From: Xenoacremonium recifei
Taxonomy: Eukaryota; Ascomycota; Sordariomycetes; Hypocreales; Nectriaceae
Reading direction: 5' to 3'
DNA: 64,000 bases
NCBI GenBank assembly: GCA_012184525.1
Contig: WOFQ01000079.1
Location: 1 to 64,000 of the forward strand
The notes under the pieces were generated by a model that saw nothing but the letters and a program-made list of their open reading frames with translations, was not told the DNA's origin and ran no database searches. Positions 33,667-45,011 of the stretch are shown here, piece by piece. Made by a program: the position numbers and the translations under genes. Position 1 is the first letter of the stretch. Every line of letters begins with the position of its first letter.

Positions 33667-34053
33667 CTAGGATATCAGGGTTTTCAGTGCCGACTCGTTT
33701 TGGCTTTCGACATCCCCCAAACGAGCAACCTCCTTGCCCTAGAAACTAAAGGTTAGTTCTGTACAACTCCTTGACAAGATGAGATTTACCTCTTCCATCC
33801 TCACAACAGTTGGGACACCTTGAATATTGTATGGCTTGTTTCGATACTTGTTTCGTCGGTTTCCCTTCCATTCCGAGAACGAACCTACGCGGACAAGATA
33901 TGCAGAGGGGCCCGAGTCTCGTCCAAAGACACTATTGAGAGCTGGAAGAGCATCGACACAATCAGGACACCAAGGGGGCTCCCCAGATGCAAAATAAACA
34001 ACATAGTGAGTGTTCTTTGTTGACGGAGGAGCTTCGGAGTCAATTAGAGGCAT
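33667..34053 (-). CDS. Thioredoxin-like protein (TXNDC17/DUF953 type), 111 aa
   Basis: Two exons (34053-33790, 33738-33667) total 336 nt. The sequence YFASGEPPWCPDCVDALPAL carries the WCPDC active site typical of TRP14/TXNDC17-like proteins, followed by a short beta-strand region (YLVRVGSF) and the cis-proline loop GVPTVVRM. Start chosen at MPLIDSEAPP; the frame is open further upstream to 34284 but that part is low-complexity Ser/Phe-rich and looks like 5' UTR. The protein is a cytosolic disulfide reductase acting with the thioredoxin system on small or protein disulfides. Complete length for the family. Confidence 0.82.
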
Positions 34054-34638
34054 TTTCCGACAATAATGAGGGGAAAAGGTAAAGATTGAGTAGCGAGGCG
34101 GAAGGCCGAGGAGGGCGAGGGGGTGGGAGGGGAAGAAAATTGAGTAGGAGGAGAAGAAATGAACAAAAGGTTTGGAGGGAGTCTTGAGAAAGCTACGTGA
34201 GACTCGAAATAAACGATACTTCAGTATATCATCTGATTCGAATGGTGAAGTGCTGCTGTGCAAAAAGTCCCTCATCAGTCCCAAAATGCTCCACTGAAAA
34301 CCCGAGGGTGGGGTTCAGGGTAGTTTTCAGACTAAAATGGCGAGCACGGTCAAGACTCAAACTCTAACAGAAGAAAACCCTCCACGATACCCGCGTGCCC
34401 TTTAGCCGTTTCCTTCTCTTTCTATTCCTCGGTCGCCTTGAAAATAAACGGACTCCATAATTTCATAATTTCAACTCTGTTGACTTTGCATAGAAAACTT
34501 GTGGAACCCAGGAACAGTATTCTCGGGTTGGTAGCTTCACAGACATTGAGGTGTGTTAACTCTATTGACGAGAACAACGATTAGACCGACGAGCCTATGG
34601 ATTCATGTAAGATATCTATGCCATGCTCAAGTAACACC

Positions 34639-36879
34639 CTATAAGATGTCGATCTTTCCAACCACTTCTGAATCAATTGCCTCTCCGTACATGACGCCCT
34701 CAACATAGCACTCACTAATGACAACCCAGCCTAAACCCAATTTCCTCAGGATAAGCGGCGTAGAGCAGCCAACGAGTACCGCGATACTATCTCCAACCTT
34801 TGCCCCCGCTGCCCCGAGCCCAATCCTACCATTCTTTGTGCCCATCAGACGCCTCCACGCCAAAACATCCACAGCCCACGAGTAGGCCTCGAGCTGGATT
34901 TTGGTTACGTCGTATTGTTTCGTTCGTATTTTCTCCCACCAATGACGATTTTTATTTGGGCCAAATATAATTTGTTCGAGAGTGTAGCCGCATAAGTTTA
35001 GCTTCGAATTTCTTGCCATCAGGAGTTCCAGCCCAAAGCCGTGCGTGTGGATGTTGGCGATTCCCTGCTGCCATATATCAGGTTCCAGCAACCAGGAATA
35101 CTCCTGAGGGGCACTTTCGGTACCCTCTGCATTTGTATTTGTTACAAGAGTTCTCCAGAGAGCGACCCGTGTCTTCTTGAGATCACCGTACGCATTGCAA
35201 TGGAGTGTGGCATCTCCATTCATGGGGTAGTTACCATCCACTTCTTCCCAGTGAAACGCACCTAATGAGTGGATGGTATCTAATATCACACCTCTAACTT
35301 GAATACCCAAGCCAGAACATATCGATACCGGTACGCTCGCTATTCCCGCCCCCCCTGCTCGATACTTTCGTCGAAATCGTACGGTTGGAAGAGGCTTGCA
35401 GGTCCAACAAACAGTCCAAGAGGGGAGATTGTGTGTGCATAGCATTGCAACCTGTTGTTTCCGGCTGAGTTTCGACATTTGCTTTGTGGTCCATGGACGG
35501 CCCTTGACATCGCAAGGCCGTCCAATGAGAGGCTGTCTCTCAGCAGGTATAAATGCGTCAGTCCCCGCATACCTAGACGCCAATCGCAAAGCATCAAGAC
35601 TTCCAGATGTCAGAAGCTTCATGGAAAAGTCGATGTATAGCTTGCGGAGCGGCAAGGTATAGTCAGGTAGGATAACAACTCGATCGGCTACCGCTTTGAT
35701 GCCGAGAACCCCGTACACTCTGTCTTTCTCTTCTGTGACATTTGCGTCTCGGCATAAGGCCAATATATCAATCAGGTCTTTAGCATCGCCGAGGCCACCT
35801 TCAAGCCGCTGTTTCTGCTGGATTTGCATCATGGCTATAGGCATTTTCCACATTCTCTCGCCGGCCCAATCTCCTTCTGTAAGACGTCTCCCACGCCCTA
35901 CCTCAAAGGATGGGCTCCCAAGGGTTCTCGCCTGGTAACTGTTGATGATGGCGTGGCCGAATCTAGCCTCATCCGCGGAATTCAGAGCAGAGGCATCACA
36001 GATGGAAGCCCATGGAAGGCCCCTGCTGCCCAAAAGAACGGGGGTATGCTGTCGCCCCATCGCCACTTCTTGTAGTACCCATATACGTCGCCAGTACGGG
36101 TTGGTGAAAAAGTCAAATAGGGCTTTGTAGACAACCTTACGCAGCCTCGACTTATACCTCGGCCATGCGATGAACAGAGGTCGTGCATCAAGCATCTTAG
36201 TTTCTCGATAAAAATTCTCGAGCGGCACACTCTGGGTAGATCTCTGTGCCAACCAGTCGAGGGCGGTTAGTGCTAGCAGGCTTTCGTCTGTTCCCATGCC
36301 AAGCCAGATGACAACCTGCCATGCAGATTGGTAGATATCTCGCATTCGAGCGACTTGCTGGCCACGCTCTATCAGGTCCGCCTGATTGATACAGAGAGCA
36401 TCTGCCCAGACCTTGAAACCTTGGCGAACTCGTAGGGAGCAGCGGAGTTGGCGCAGAGCGTAATACAAATTCGGCATAATAGAGACCTGAACACCATCAA
36501 GTGTTATTGTCTTGACATTCTCTTTCGCTCCCCAGACGTAGGACAGGGCCACGAAATCACCCCACTCATGCCTCCAACGAAGTTGATCATCGTCATTCGG
36601 CGGTAAAGCGGTATTTCTAAGCGCATTTGTTTCGGCAGAAGGGTCTATGCCATCCTGGAATATTATACTCGAATTATAGGGGAGCAAGACCTCTGGCCAT
36701 ACACTGTCTTGACCCTTAAACCAAGCCCCGGAAGAGGCATCTTCTGTCAACGGTTTAAGACACACGTGCTCTAGAGAACAAACGATAGGTGCAGAGTCCT
36801 CTATCTGGCTGTCGGCGCATTCGATCGTAAGAAGCCTTATCTCGTAACGTTTCAGAGGCAGGTAACGATAAGTAGACAT
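34639..36879 (-). CDS. HET-domain protein (heterokaryon incompatibility type), 746 aa
   Basis: A single uninterrupted exon. The HET domain spans about residues 110-290 with its three conserved blocks: FVALSYVWG, VWADALCINQADLIERGQQV, and MRDIYQSAWQVVIWLG, then RRIWVLQEVAMG. The start at MSTYRYLPL (36879) is preferred over an upstream ATG at 36933 because the first residues then give the usual Y-x-PL start of HET proteins. The C-terminal half contains the ILALCRDANVTEEKDRVYGVLG block found in many HET proteins. These act in self/non-self recognition and regulated cell death; members are often numerous and polymorphic. No ankyrin, NACHT or WD repeats are attached. The downstream regulator or partner is not evident. 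Confidence 0.9.
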   Translation of the reverse strand: MSTYRYLPLKRYEIRLLTIECADSQIEDSAPIVCSLEHVCLKPLTEDASSGAWFKGQDSVWPEVLLPYNSSIIFQDGIDPSAETNALRNTALPPNDDDQLRWRHEWGDFVALSYVWGAKENVKTITLDGVQVSIMPNLYYALRQLRCSLRVRQGFKVWADALCINQADLIERGQQVARMRDIYQSAWQVVIWLGMGTDESLLALTALDWLAQRSTQSVPLENFYRETKMLDARPLFIAWPRYKSRLRKVVYKALFDFFTNPYWRRIWVLQEVAMGRQHTPVLLGSRGLPWASICDASALNSADEARFGHAIINSYQARTLGSPSFEVGRGRRLTEGDWAGERMWKMPIAMMQIQQKQRLEGGLGDAKDLIDILALCRDANVTEEKDRVYGVLGIKAVADRVVILPDYTLPLRKLYIDFSMKLLTSGSLDALRLASRYAGTDAFIPAERQPLIGRPCDVKGRPWTTKQMSKLSRKQQVAMLCTHNLPSWTVCWTCKPLPTVRFRRKYRAGGAGIASVPVSICSGLGIQVRGVILDTIHSLGAFHWEEVDGNYPMNGDATLHCNAYGDLKKTRVALWRTLVTNTNAEGTESAPQEYSWLLEPDIWQQGIANIHTHGFGLELLMARNSKLNLCGYTLEQIIFGPNKNRHWWEKIRTKQYDVTKIQLEAYSWAVDVLAWRRLMGTKNGRIGLGAAGAKVGDSIAVLVGCSTPLILRKLGLGWVVISECYVEGVMYGEAIDSEVVGKIDIL

Positions 36880-38076
36880 GGAGGGAGGCGGCCTACGATG
36901 AAACAAGATGGATATTAAAAGAAGGCTGGCCAACCAATATTACAGCGGGGGATTTGCCTTATAAATATCGCCTGCGACACTCGGCACTCGGGCCGGCATA
37001 TTTCCGCCACCCTCGTCACGTACATGGGAGCTTCTCTGGCGAATGAGAACCGCTTTCTAACCGCTCAGTCCCCCTTGTAGATACTGCGATTCTGATTGGA
37101 TCGCTACTTGTAACAATCGGATTAAGCCAAGGATTTAACCTCCATCGGGCAGTTTTCTTTACAGGTCGTGCGTCTGCTTTCTCCGTATATCATTGACCTC
37201 CAATAAATGATGAAGAAGATGATTCACTCCGTGGTACGTTGAACCGCATTGAGAGAATATCGATTGGGGAGGCGCACTCTGAAAGAATTCTGCTCTCTGA
37301 ATCGTTAAATAAATCCAAGACAGCATCCGTCAATTAGCAAAATGGTCAGACATACAGTCTGGACAGTAGAGGCACAAAATTTTTAAAGGACGAATTCTCC
37401 CACAACAAAATCCAGGCCTATCCGGATCGATACTAGAGATTGATATCTAGGGTTCCAATTTCATAGTTCGAATTAACTCACGGTGCCTCCCACATGGAAG
37501 AGGCCTTTGTATACAGACGGGCGACCCTAATTGACTTTCCAACAAGAGAGTGTTTACAAATTTCCACTTCGGACCTGAAACTGAAAAAAACGTCCTCCGG
37601 AGTCTGTTTGCCCTATTTAGTTATTGCGGATGCTCATTTCAAACAGCAAGCAATGAAATCTTTTTAATATTAGACTTAGTCTTATGTGTGAAGAGATTGC
37701 AATTGCAAATTACCCCAAGTAACCTGATATGGACCCAGGACGCGATATTATAATCTTCATGGTTATTTGCTAAAACATTCAAGTTGAAGGGAATGCCCAG
37801 AGCTATTCGAAGCCCCGTTAAGGCTCGTCATATGGCATATCTAATATGCATAATGCCCGGTCAATCAGATCTGTTTGACTGTTATATAGGGTATCTTCGG
37901 AAAGCCTCAGAATCAAGCCAGAGTAGATATGATAAGAAAAAGGCTGATCAATAAGGTGACCACACGAATACATAGGGCTTTTATTAGAGAGGTACAATGA
38001 ACAAGTCTACGCGACACCCATTTTTGTGAAAGATTCAGATACATATTGTAGTCTTATTTATTCCGTCAATCTCTTT
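36880..38076. other. Intergenic region, no gene seen
   Basis: About 1.2 kb with short frames only. It holds the HET gene promoter (left part) and the 3' flank of the Zn2Cys6 gene (right part). Confidence 0.4.
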
Positions 38077-39405
38077 TCACAGCCATCTGTGTATGAATGG
38101 TTCCCCCGGTAGAAATATTTGCACGGCGTCGTAGTCCTTGTGATAAACCTGCAGATATGAGCAGATAGAAGGGCATTCAATTCTGGCTCTTAGCCCGATC
38201 CACCATATGCTCCGCCCGGCTTTCTGGTACCATAGGTACAACAGTAAAAGCGCAACGGGATCTTTTTCTCTCAGTAAGAAGCCAAAGTTGTCGTCGATGC
38301 TTCGAATGAAGAGCTCCGTCTGGCCCACGGAGACCTCACTATCAGGAAGGTTCTGGATGTGAGATACTGCATGGGCTGTGTTAAAATATGCATTATTTGC
38401 TGGCGTAGACAACTCTTCAAGCTGACAGACTATTGCCAGAGCCGGTGGTATACCATCTATACCTTTGCCTGGCATGGGGGTATTCATTTCTGCATAAGTC
38501 TCTGCCATGATACGGAATAGACTGCTTGGTCGCAGCGGGTCCGTTACCTGCCACAGTGACATTTTGCCTTTGCTCATGCGCAGCCATTCTAGATTCGACG
38601 CTTCGGAAGGGTTTAGAGGCCAGGATTCCTCTGGCTTGGATGCATCAGGCGATGAGACTGCCAAGATAGTTAGAGCTGCTGCGGTGCCCCATATCGCATC
38701 CTTATCTTCTTCATTGACGGGCTCCATCAAGCGTTTGTTGAAGAGAGATGTGCTTTGAAACCAGTGGTAACACTCCTCCAAACTTCGCCGACCGCTAGAT
38801 GAGTTGTTCACTGAGTGGTCATACGCAAAAGCCACACCTAAGGAAGCGTGCATTAAAAACGGATACTGGAAGCCAGCAGACAATCAGGGCGTTAACATCT
38901 CCTGGAGGATGGGTGGGGTTTGGTGGAGGCATGAAAAACTTACATTGAAAGCAAGTGTCAAGAGCTCACCATTGATTTTAGCCATATTGGGATCATCTGG
39001 ACTTAATAGACTTCTTCCCAGGTATCGCATTATTAGATCTTGACATTTGGCGCTTAATTGATAGAACGACGATGCGCTTAATGTCCAGATAGCAGTGCTA
39101 ACAGGAGGCTGCGGCTCTTCTTTTGGGAAAGTAGCAGCCTGCCCGATTGAATCGTCCACGACCGATTGTAGATCAGCTACATGAGACATGAAGTTGCATA
39201 ACAGTCCAAATCCCTGACATCTCCGGCATTGGGGTTTGTCCTCGTCGCACTAGGGTGGAAAGGGTTTGAATCAGCTAATTGGCAAACCCCCGTTGTCTCA
39301 TCGCATCCACACCTTGATTTTTCTGAGTTTACAGTTCCGGCAACCGAATCTAGACCTTCGCAACCTCCTTTGTGGGTGCTGATGTTTTTGGCGAGTTGAA
39401 GTCAT
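38077..39405 (-). CDS. Zn2Cys6 transcription factor, 395 aa
   Basis: Three exons (39405-39313, 39249-38944, 38865-38077) total 1188 nt. The binuclear zinc cluster is split by the first intron right after the third lysine: GCRNCKLRKIK then CDEDKPQCRRCQGFGLLC, giving the six cysteines with C-x2-C-x6-C spacing. The rest is the Zn2Cys6-associated middle region (SLEECYHWFQSTSLFNKRL, AIWGTAAALTILAVSS), typical of the short, roughly 400-residue regulators related to sterol-uptake-control proteins. Nuclear DNA-binding activator or repressor. It is divergently transcribed from the MDR reductase with 382 bp between starts, so that gene is a likely target. Confidence 0.86.
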
Positions 39406-39787
39406 ACTCAGGTTGTGCTGAGGTATTACGAGCTCTTAAAAAAATGAGCGGTTTTCTTTCCAACAAATGCCAATTGTCAAGCGCAGTTTCAGATCGTCAA
39501 ATATTCTCGTACTAAATTCCCGCACTAACCTTCTTTCGGATACACAGCTTCTCGCGCTAACTGACAATCGGCTCCAACAGTCAATGATTGGCAGACCAAG
39601 AAACGCACCCTCGTGTATAATACCATCACTTGCGAGATCAGTACGTAGACTTCCAGGGAAAAGGGCAAGCATAAATGAGAGGCCGTCCCTCGAATTGATA
39701 TGCAAAATATCTTTGCTTCTCTCATTTACTTCATCAAAGAACTTATCGTAAACGCTAAAGCAAAGTCAACTCGCCGCTAAAATCACA

Positions 39788-40957
39788 ATGTCCACACACT
39801 TAGCCGCCGTTTCTCCCTCTAAAGGTCAACCTTTCCAAGTACAAAGCCGGCTTACTCCAAAACCTGGGCCTGGAGAACTTCTAATTGCCGTTAAGGCTGT
39901 GGCGCTCAATCCGGCTGATATCCATATGCGCAACATGGGCCTCTTCATCCCAACGTATCCTACGGTCATCGGTTTCGATTTATCGGGGCTGGTCCTGGAA
40001 ATTGGGGACAACGTCCCCACAAGGGATACGGTCAATGAGAAGGATATATTTTTCCAGCCCGGTGTCACCCGTATAGCTGCATACACTGCCTCTTTCTGGA
40101 GATCCTACAATCCTGATTACGGCGCCTTTCAGGAACGATGTCTCGTTCCTTGGCAACATGCCGTGCCTCTACCAGATGAGAGCATGTCTTGGAGTCGTGC
40201 AGCTACCTTGCCTGTATCTGTGGAAGTGCCCCTAAGTGCTTGGGATGCATTGAAGATTCCTCGGACGCTGGGCGCTGCTGTTTCAAATCCTGTTTCTGGC
40301 CCTTCAAGCAATGCTAGCAATGCTGGGGATGGGAAGGTCGACAAACGCCAAGATGAAGCTCTTCTGGTATGGGGTGGTTCTTCAAGCGTCGGTACGATGG
40401 GTGTACAAAGCGCTCGGCTCTTGAAGGAGGATCCAGATTCATCAATCGCTGCTGTTTATGTAACATCAGGACCATCGAATGAGACCTATGTCCGCTCGCT
40501 AGGCGCAGATCGTGTCTTCGACTACAATGACCCAGGAGTAGTCAGTGCTATAGTTTCAGCGGCAAAGTCAGACGGTGTGATTATTCGGCATTGCTTTCTT
40601 GCCACAGGTCAGGTAGCACAATGCCAGGCCGTTTTGAAAGCGTTCTTAGGCCACATCACAGGAGTCGACAGAAGCCAGGCGAAAATTGCGTCAGCTCCTA
40701 TCCTTCCTGCAGATATGAAGGAGGTGAGTGGCGTCGAGACGGTCTTTGTGCAGCCATCAAGCATAGAAATGGAGAGATTGAACCAATTCCAGTATTGGCT
40801 GGGAACGTGGCTGAGGGAAAACTTGGCAAAGGGGGTTGTCAGACCAAGCCCCCAGCCAAAGGTCATTGGGAAAGGACTGGAGGCTATAAATCTGGGGTTG
40901 GATATACTTCTTCAAGGCGTTAGCTGTAGCAAATTGGTCGTTGAAATTGAGGTGTGA
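39788..40957 (+). CDS. MDR-family enoyl reductase/zinc-type dehydrogenase, 389 aa
   Basis: An intron-less ORF. The GroES-like N-terminal half contains KAVALNPADIHMRNMG and PTVIGFDLSGLVLEIGDNV; the NADPH-binding motif is VWGGSSSVGTMGVQSARLL. Zinc-binding Cys and His residues at the ADH positions are absent, so it belongs to the zinc-independent quinone/enoyl reductase type, including trans-acting enoyl reductases of fungal clusters. A low-complexity loop (SGPSSNASNAGDGKVDKRQ) precedes the Rossmann fold. No polyketide synthase lies in the window, so a stand-alone reductase role is more likely. Divergent from the Zn2Cys6 gene, which may regulate it. Confidence 0.85.
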   Translation: MSTHLAAVSPSKGQPFQVQSRLTPKPGPGELLIAVKAVALNPADIHMRNMGLFIPTYPTVIGFDLSGLVLEIGDNVPTRDTVNEKDIFFQPGVTRIAAYTASFWRSYNPDYGAFQERCLVPWQHAVPLPDESMSWSRAATLPVSVEVPLSAWDALKIPRTLGAAVSNPVSGPSSNASNAGDGKVDKRQDEALLVWGGSSSVGTMGVQSARLLKEDPDSSIAAVYVTSGPSNETYVRSLGADRVFDYNDPGVVSAIVSAAKSDGVIIRHCFLATGQVAQCQAVLKAFLGHITGVDRSQAKIASAPILPADMKEVSGVETVFVQPSSIEMERLNQFQYWLGTWLRENLAKGVVRPSPQPKVIGKGLEAINLGLDILLQGVSCSKLVVEIEV

Positions 40958-41214
40958 GGATCTGAGTCACGCCATTATAACCCTGAACAAGGATACATCA
41001 GTGATCGATGACATAATGGGGAGTACTCACGCAGTAGTCAATCAATGAAATATTTGCACTTCGTAACTGATACTTTAACTACAAGGATGAAAGGAAAGTA
41101 ATGTATTAGTCCATGGGATGGCTTTTAATATATCAGGGTTAATAGCTCTTCCGTTAAGTATAGTCATACTATGAAGTGATCTTGAGCTTTTAGAAAAACT
41201 GGAAGTTATTTCTT

Positions 41215-42295
41215 TCACTCTTTGATAGTAACATGCTTTGCTACCTTGGTGTTCACCTGCAAGCTCAACAGATCAGGCCGCGCGTAGTGTCCTACTACGT
41301 CAATAAAAGCCTTGGGCTTATCAATGTCCCGTAAGTTGACATCGGCGGTTAAGATTCCTTCCTCTCCATCTCCAATGGGCTCGCAAAGAGGTTTACCGTC
41401 TGGTCCGAAGATCATTGAGAATCCTCCACCAGGCTTGAAAGAATTAGTTCTTATAGTCCAGCCAAGGTTCAGGATATTTCAGGCTCTTACCGTTTTCGTC
41501 ACGGGGTTGCCAGTGAGCATATTCTTCTCCAGATTCTTCTCTGTGAGAATCTGCGAGGCTACAGCCACAAATGTGCAGCCTTCAATGGCCATAAACTGAC
41601 TAGCTCGATAGCTAGCTTCACCTGTTTCGTGATACAACCAGGCAATTTTCTTAGGGTCCGGCATCTCGAACTCAGCTGGCCAGCTCGCGATGTGAATCTG
41701 CACTCCCTGTGCATATTCGTGGTAACGCAGCAACGGCTGTAGATGTTCCCAGCAATTGAGACCCCCGATCCTTCCAAATTTGGATTCCACCACGGTCTGT
41801 AGAGACTCGGCCTGCCCGTCTCCCCATATTGTCCTCTCTACATGGGTAGGCTTGATCTTGCGTCGGTGATGTACAATCTCTCCTTCCGGGGAAATGAAAG
41901 ACTGGCCCATGTATAAGCTGGCACCATCGCGCTCACTGTATCCAAGAACAACCATCATCCCAGCGTCTTTGACTGCCTGTTGAATACGCTTCATTTGTGG
42001 AGAGTCACGACGCATTGAATTCGCCATATACTCATGTACCCAGCCACCGTTATTGATGACAGGGGAAGTCCACATTTGCCTGATGTGAATAGTGCCGCAT
42101 GTTAGTTTCGGATTGATGAATTTTCAACTTTACATACCATGGATACCCTGGAATCCAAACTTCAGGAAATCCGAGGACTTGCACCCCATCTGCGGCGGCT
42201 TGCTCGATGAGAGAAATGGTTTTGTCGACGCTTCCTTCGAGGTCAAGCCAGACCGGCTCGGCTTGGACTGCACCGACCTTCACAATTTGATCCAT
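41215..42295 (-). CDS. Nitrilase / carbon-nitrogen hydrolase, 321 aa
   Basis: Three exons (42295-42138, 42079-41491, 41433-41215) total 966 nt, full length for a nitrilase. The triad is visible: Glu in GFPEVWIPGYPW, Lys in HHRRKIKPTHVER, and the nucleophilic Cys in GLNCWEHLQPLLRY. These signatures belong to the true nitrilase branch (aliphatic or aryl nitriles to acids plus ammonia; cyanide hydratases are close relatives), not to amidases. Cytosolic, often assembling into spirals. Start MDQIVKVGAVQAEPVWLDL is typical. It lies between the MDR reductase and the permease on the same strand as the permease. This could provide ammonia or acid from a nitrile imported or made locally (inference). 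Confidence 0.9.
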
Positions 42296-43021
42296 GGCAA
42301 GTATCAAAGGATAAGTACATTCAGCTGAGAACTAAACTCTTGATAATATCATCTTGGCTTTGTAATTAGGTTGTCTGGCTTTTTATACATTTCCACATCT
42401 CGCCACTTGAGCCCATGTAGGCTCATTTAATTCGGGACTCCAATACCACAAAGAGTAATTACAGACGGCAGGATTTAGCTGTGTTCAGCGACATTTACTG
42501 TTGCAATGGATGGAGGTTCTTACTCGCCTAGCTCAGAATGCGGGGTTCATCTGCAGAAGGGAATGAAATGCGATCGGATACGACGTTTTTTCAAAGGGCT
42601 TTTGGGGCCAGGGAAACAGACACTCCCTTGGGACCAAAAACGTGCTCCTTTAAGGAAGCCAAATGCGATCAGCATTCCTTAGTTGACCAATCGTGCGGCG
42701 CCATCTAATTAATAAAAGAACTAACGTTATCTCACAGCCGGACTTAAAGTACGTGTTCCGTAGATAAGCTGTCAGCTGAAACATAGACCTGCGCTAATGT
42801 ACTAGCTCTAGATAGCATCACCGTCCTGAAAATAGATGAGGACCGTTGTGGTGTTTAATGGAGGCATGGGTTAGCACAGTAAGTTTAACAGCTCCTCCGG
42901 GAATAACACCAAGGTGATTTTCGCCTCATAATCTGTGAACCACGACAATCTTTACAAAGTTTGATTTGCGGATATTGGTATTGATTATTCGTTTCACTGG
43001 GACGTAAATATTCCATATTTC
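42296..43021. other. Intergenic region, nitrilase promoter
   Basis: No gene seen. The part next to 42295 is the nitrilase upstream region. Confidence 0.4.
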
Positions 43022-45011
43022 TCAGACGCTCTTCACCTCAATGGCTGCTTCCTGTGAAATATCCGAAGCCGATATCTCAGCCCTGTGTTCCCTCTCAGGC
43101 GCATGTCCCATAATGGCATCAAATTTCTGAAGTTGTCAGTGCAAAGGATAAAACAGAGAAAAGGGGCAACCTTACGGGACCCTCAAATCTATGTCCATAA
43201 GACAGCCAATATCCAATACAGAGAAAGACGAAAATTCCAATCACCACGCAGACATAGTTCATCGAGTTACCGTCCACGGGCAACGATGTAGGAAAACAGA
43301 AGAACTTGTGTGTGTAAGTTAGCCTGCAGGATCCCAGTGTAAAGTAGAGACTGGAAGACCTACAATCGACGTTATGACGACAAAGATAGCCGCGATCCAG
43401 TTAACAAACAAACCCCACCGGCCTAGATTATAAAGCTTTCTGCCGACTTGGTGCTGCGTCAACGCGGATCGGCCGCGAACTATCAGCACGATTACTGGGA
43501 TAGCGTAGGACACGTTGAGAAAAATGGTGCAACTAGCGACATACGCGCTGAAAGCCACACTCGGTCCGAGGTACAAGAGACCGAAACAGACATTGAAGAC
43601 ATAACAGAGACCCAGGGTGCGAACCGGCACGCTAAGACTTGGAGAAAGGTGTCCAAAGCTAGGCAAAGTCAGCGCCTACCTTTCTAGGTGCAAAGTAAAA
43701 CAGGCGGGTTTGCATACTACTTTGGGAAAATGATACCATTATCACGGGCCATCGCCCAGGTAAGCCGGCTAGCACTGGTGATACATCCCATGGTGCCGTT
43801 GATAAAGCAAATCGCAAGCATTAAGGTCAAAACTGTGGCTGCTGCCCGGCTTCCTGTTGCTTGAAAGATTAGTTCTGTGATTGGCATTCCCGTTTTTGTG
43901 TCCAAAACCGTCGTAGGATCAACAATGCAGAACAGGATCACCAAGATGAAAGCAGTCCCACTGTGCCGCGTTAGAGCTCACGTTCCAGCCAGATTCGCTT
44001 TTAAGTGACTTACGTGACTCCACCAACAGCGATGGCATACATCATAGCCCTCGGTGCATCGATGCTGGGGTTGGGCATCTCTTCCGTCATATGAAGGCAG
44101 GCATCAAAGCCGATCAGCGAAAGAGCGGACTGTAAGAGTCCCATGATCCAAGCCATTCCATCGCTCCAGCCTACCTCGTTCTCGAAATGCCCAAAGGTAT
44201 AGTCGGCATCATTCTTATCTGACGTCGCAAGAACAACAATACTAATGATGACGACGCCAAGAATGGACCAGTACACTCATAATAGTCAGCTACCGTTTCC
44301 TCGTGGAAAGGACTCGACTCACAGGCCGCATCGTTCCAACGTCCCAGGATCCTGTTGCCCCAAATATTAACCGCCGTTCCAAACGTTAGAATAGCCAGAA
44401 AAATAAGGTATGTCTGCCACTTGGTGACGCTGAATGCGGCACTTGAAGCGATGGATGCAGCAGCGCCGACGAATTGAGCTGAGAAAGTATCAGTAACCTC
44501 CCAAAAATCTTATATCAGGATCTTGACAGACCTGCAAAAAACCCCTCGGTTGTGACAAGAGTCAACCATCCAATGATATTGATCCACCCAACCCAAAAAC
44601 TCTGGATTTGTGTTAACAGTCAAACCTCGACGACGAACTAAAGACAGGGAGCTTATCGCACAATCACACGCTTCCAATAGTCGGTGCAAAGCGCATACAC
44701 AAAGTGATACTGGCCTCCAGCCGTCGGCCAAACTGCTGCCATCTCTCCAAGGCTAGCAGCGAGAGCAAAGTTACACAGCACACACAGGATGAAGCCGTAC
44801 AAAAAGGCAACTGAGCCTCCCGAAGGTAAGACCAAGCCAATAGAGCCAGCAAGAGCAATCCAAGTACTAAATTTCAGTCAGTCTTTGTATTAGGCGTTTT
44901 GGTGTGGATCGGGTGGTATAACTTGAGAATGGCAAATGTCAATGCAACCATAGTCCGGCGGGACATGCGGCGTACGAGAGTACCCTCCTCGGACGTATTA
45001 GGGCCTGACAT
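43022..45011 (-). CDS. Amino-acid/choline/GABA-type permease (APC superfamily)
   Basis: A multi-exon gene on the minus strand. The first exon reads MSGPNTSEEGTLVRRMSRRT and, across an intron at 44922-44880, TFAILNTWIALAGSIGLVLPSGG. Further exons give GEMAAVWPTAGGQYHFVYAL, WVGWINIIGWLTLVTTEGFF, DACLHMTEEMPNPSIDAPRAM, SASRLTWAMARDNGIIFPK, and VASCTIFLNVSYAIPVIVLI. The last exons end with EREHRAEISASDISQEAAIEV and stop at 43022. These blocks are characteristic of the fungal ACT/GABA-choline branch of APC permeases with 12 helices at the plasma membrane. Length is about 500 residues. It probably imports an amine or amino acid; placed beside a nitrilase and a second Zn2Cys6 gene, a nitrogen-acquisition role is plausible. 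Confidence 0.85.
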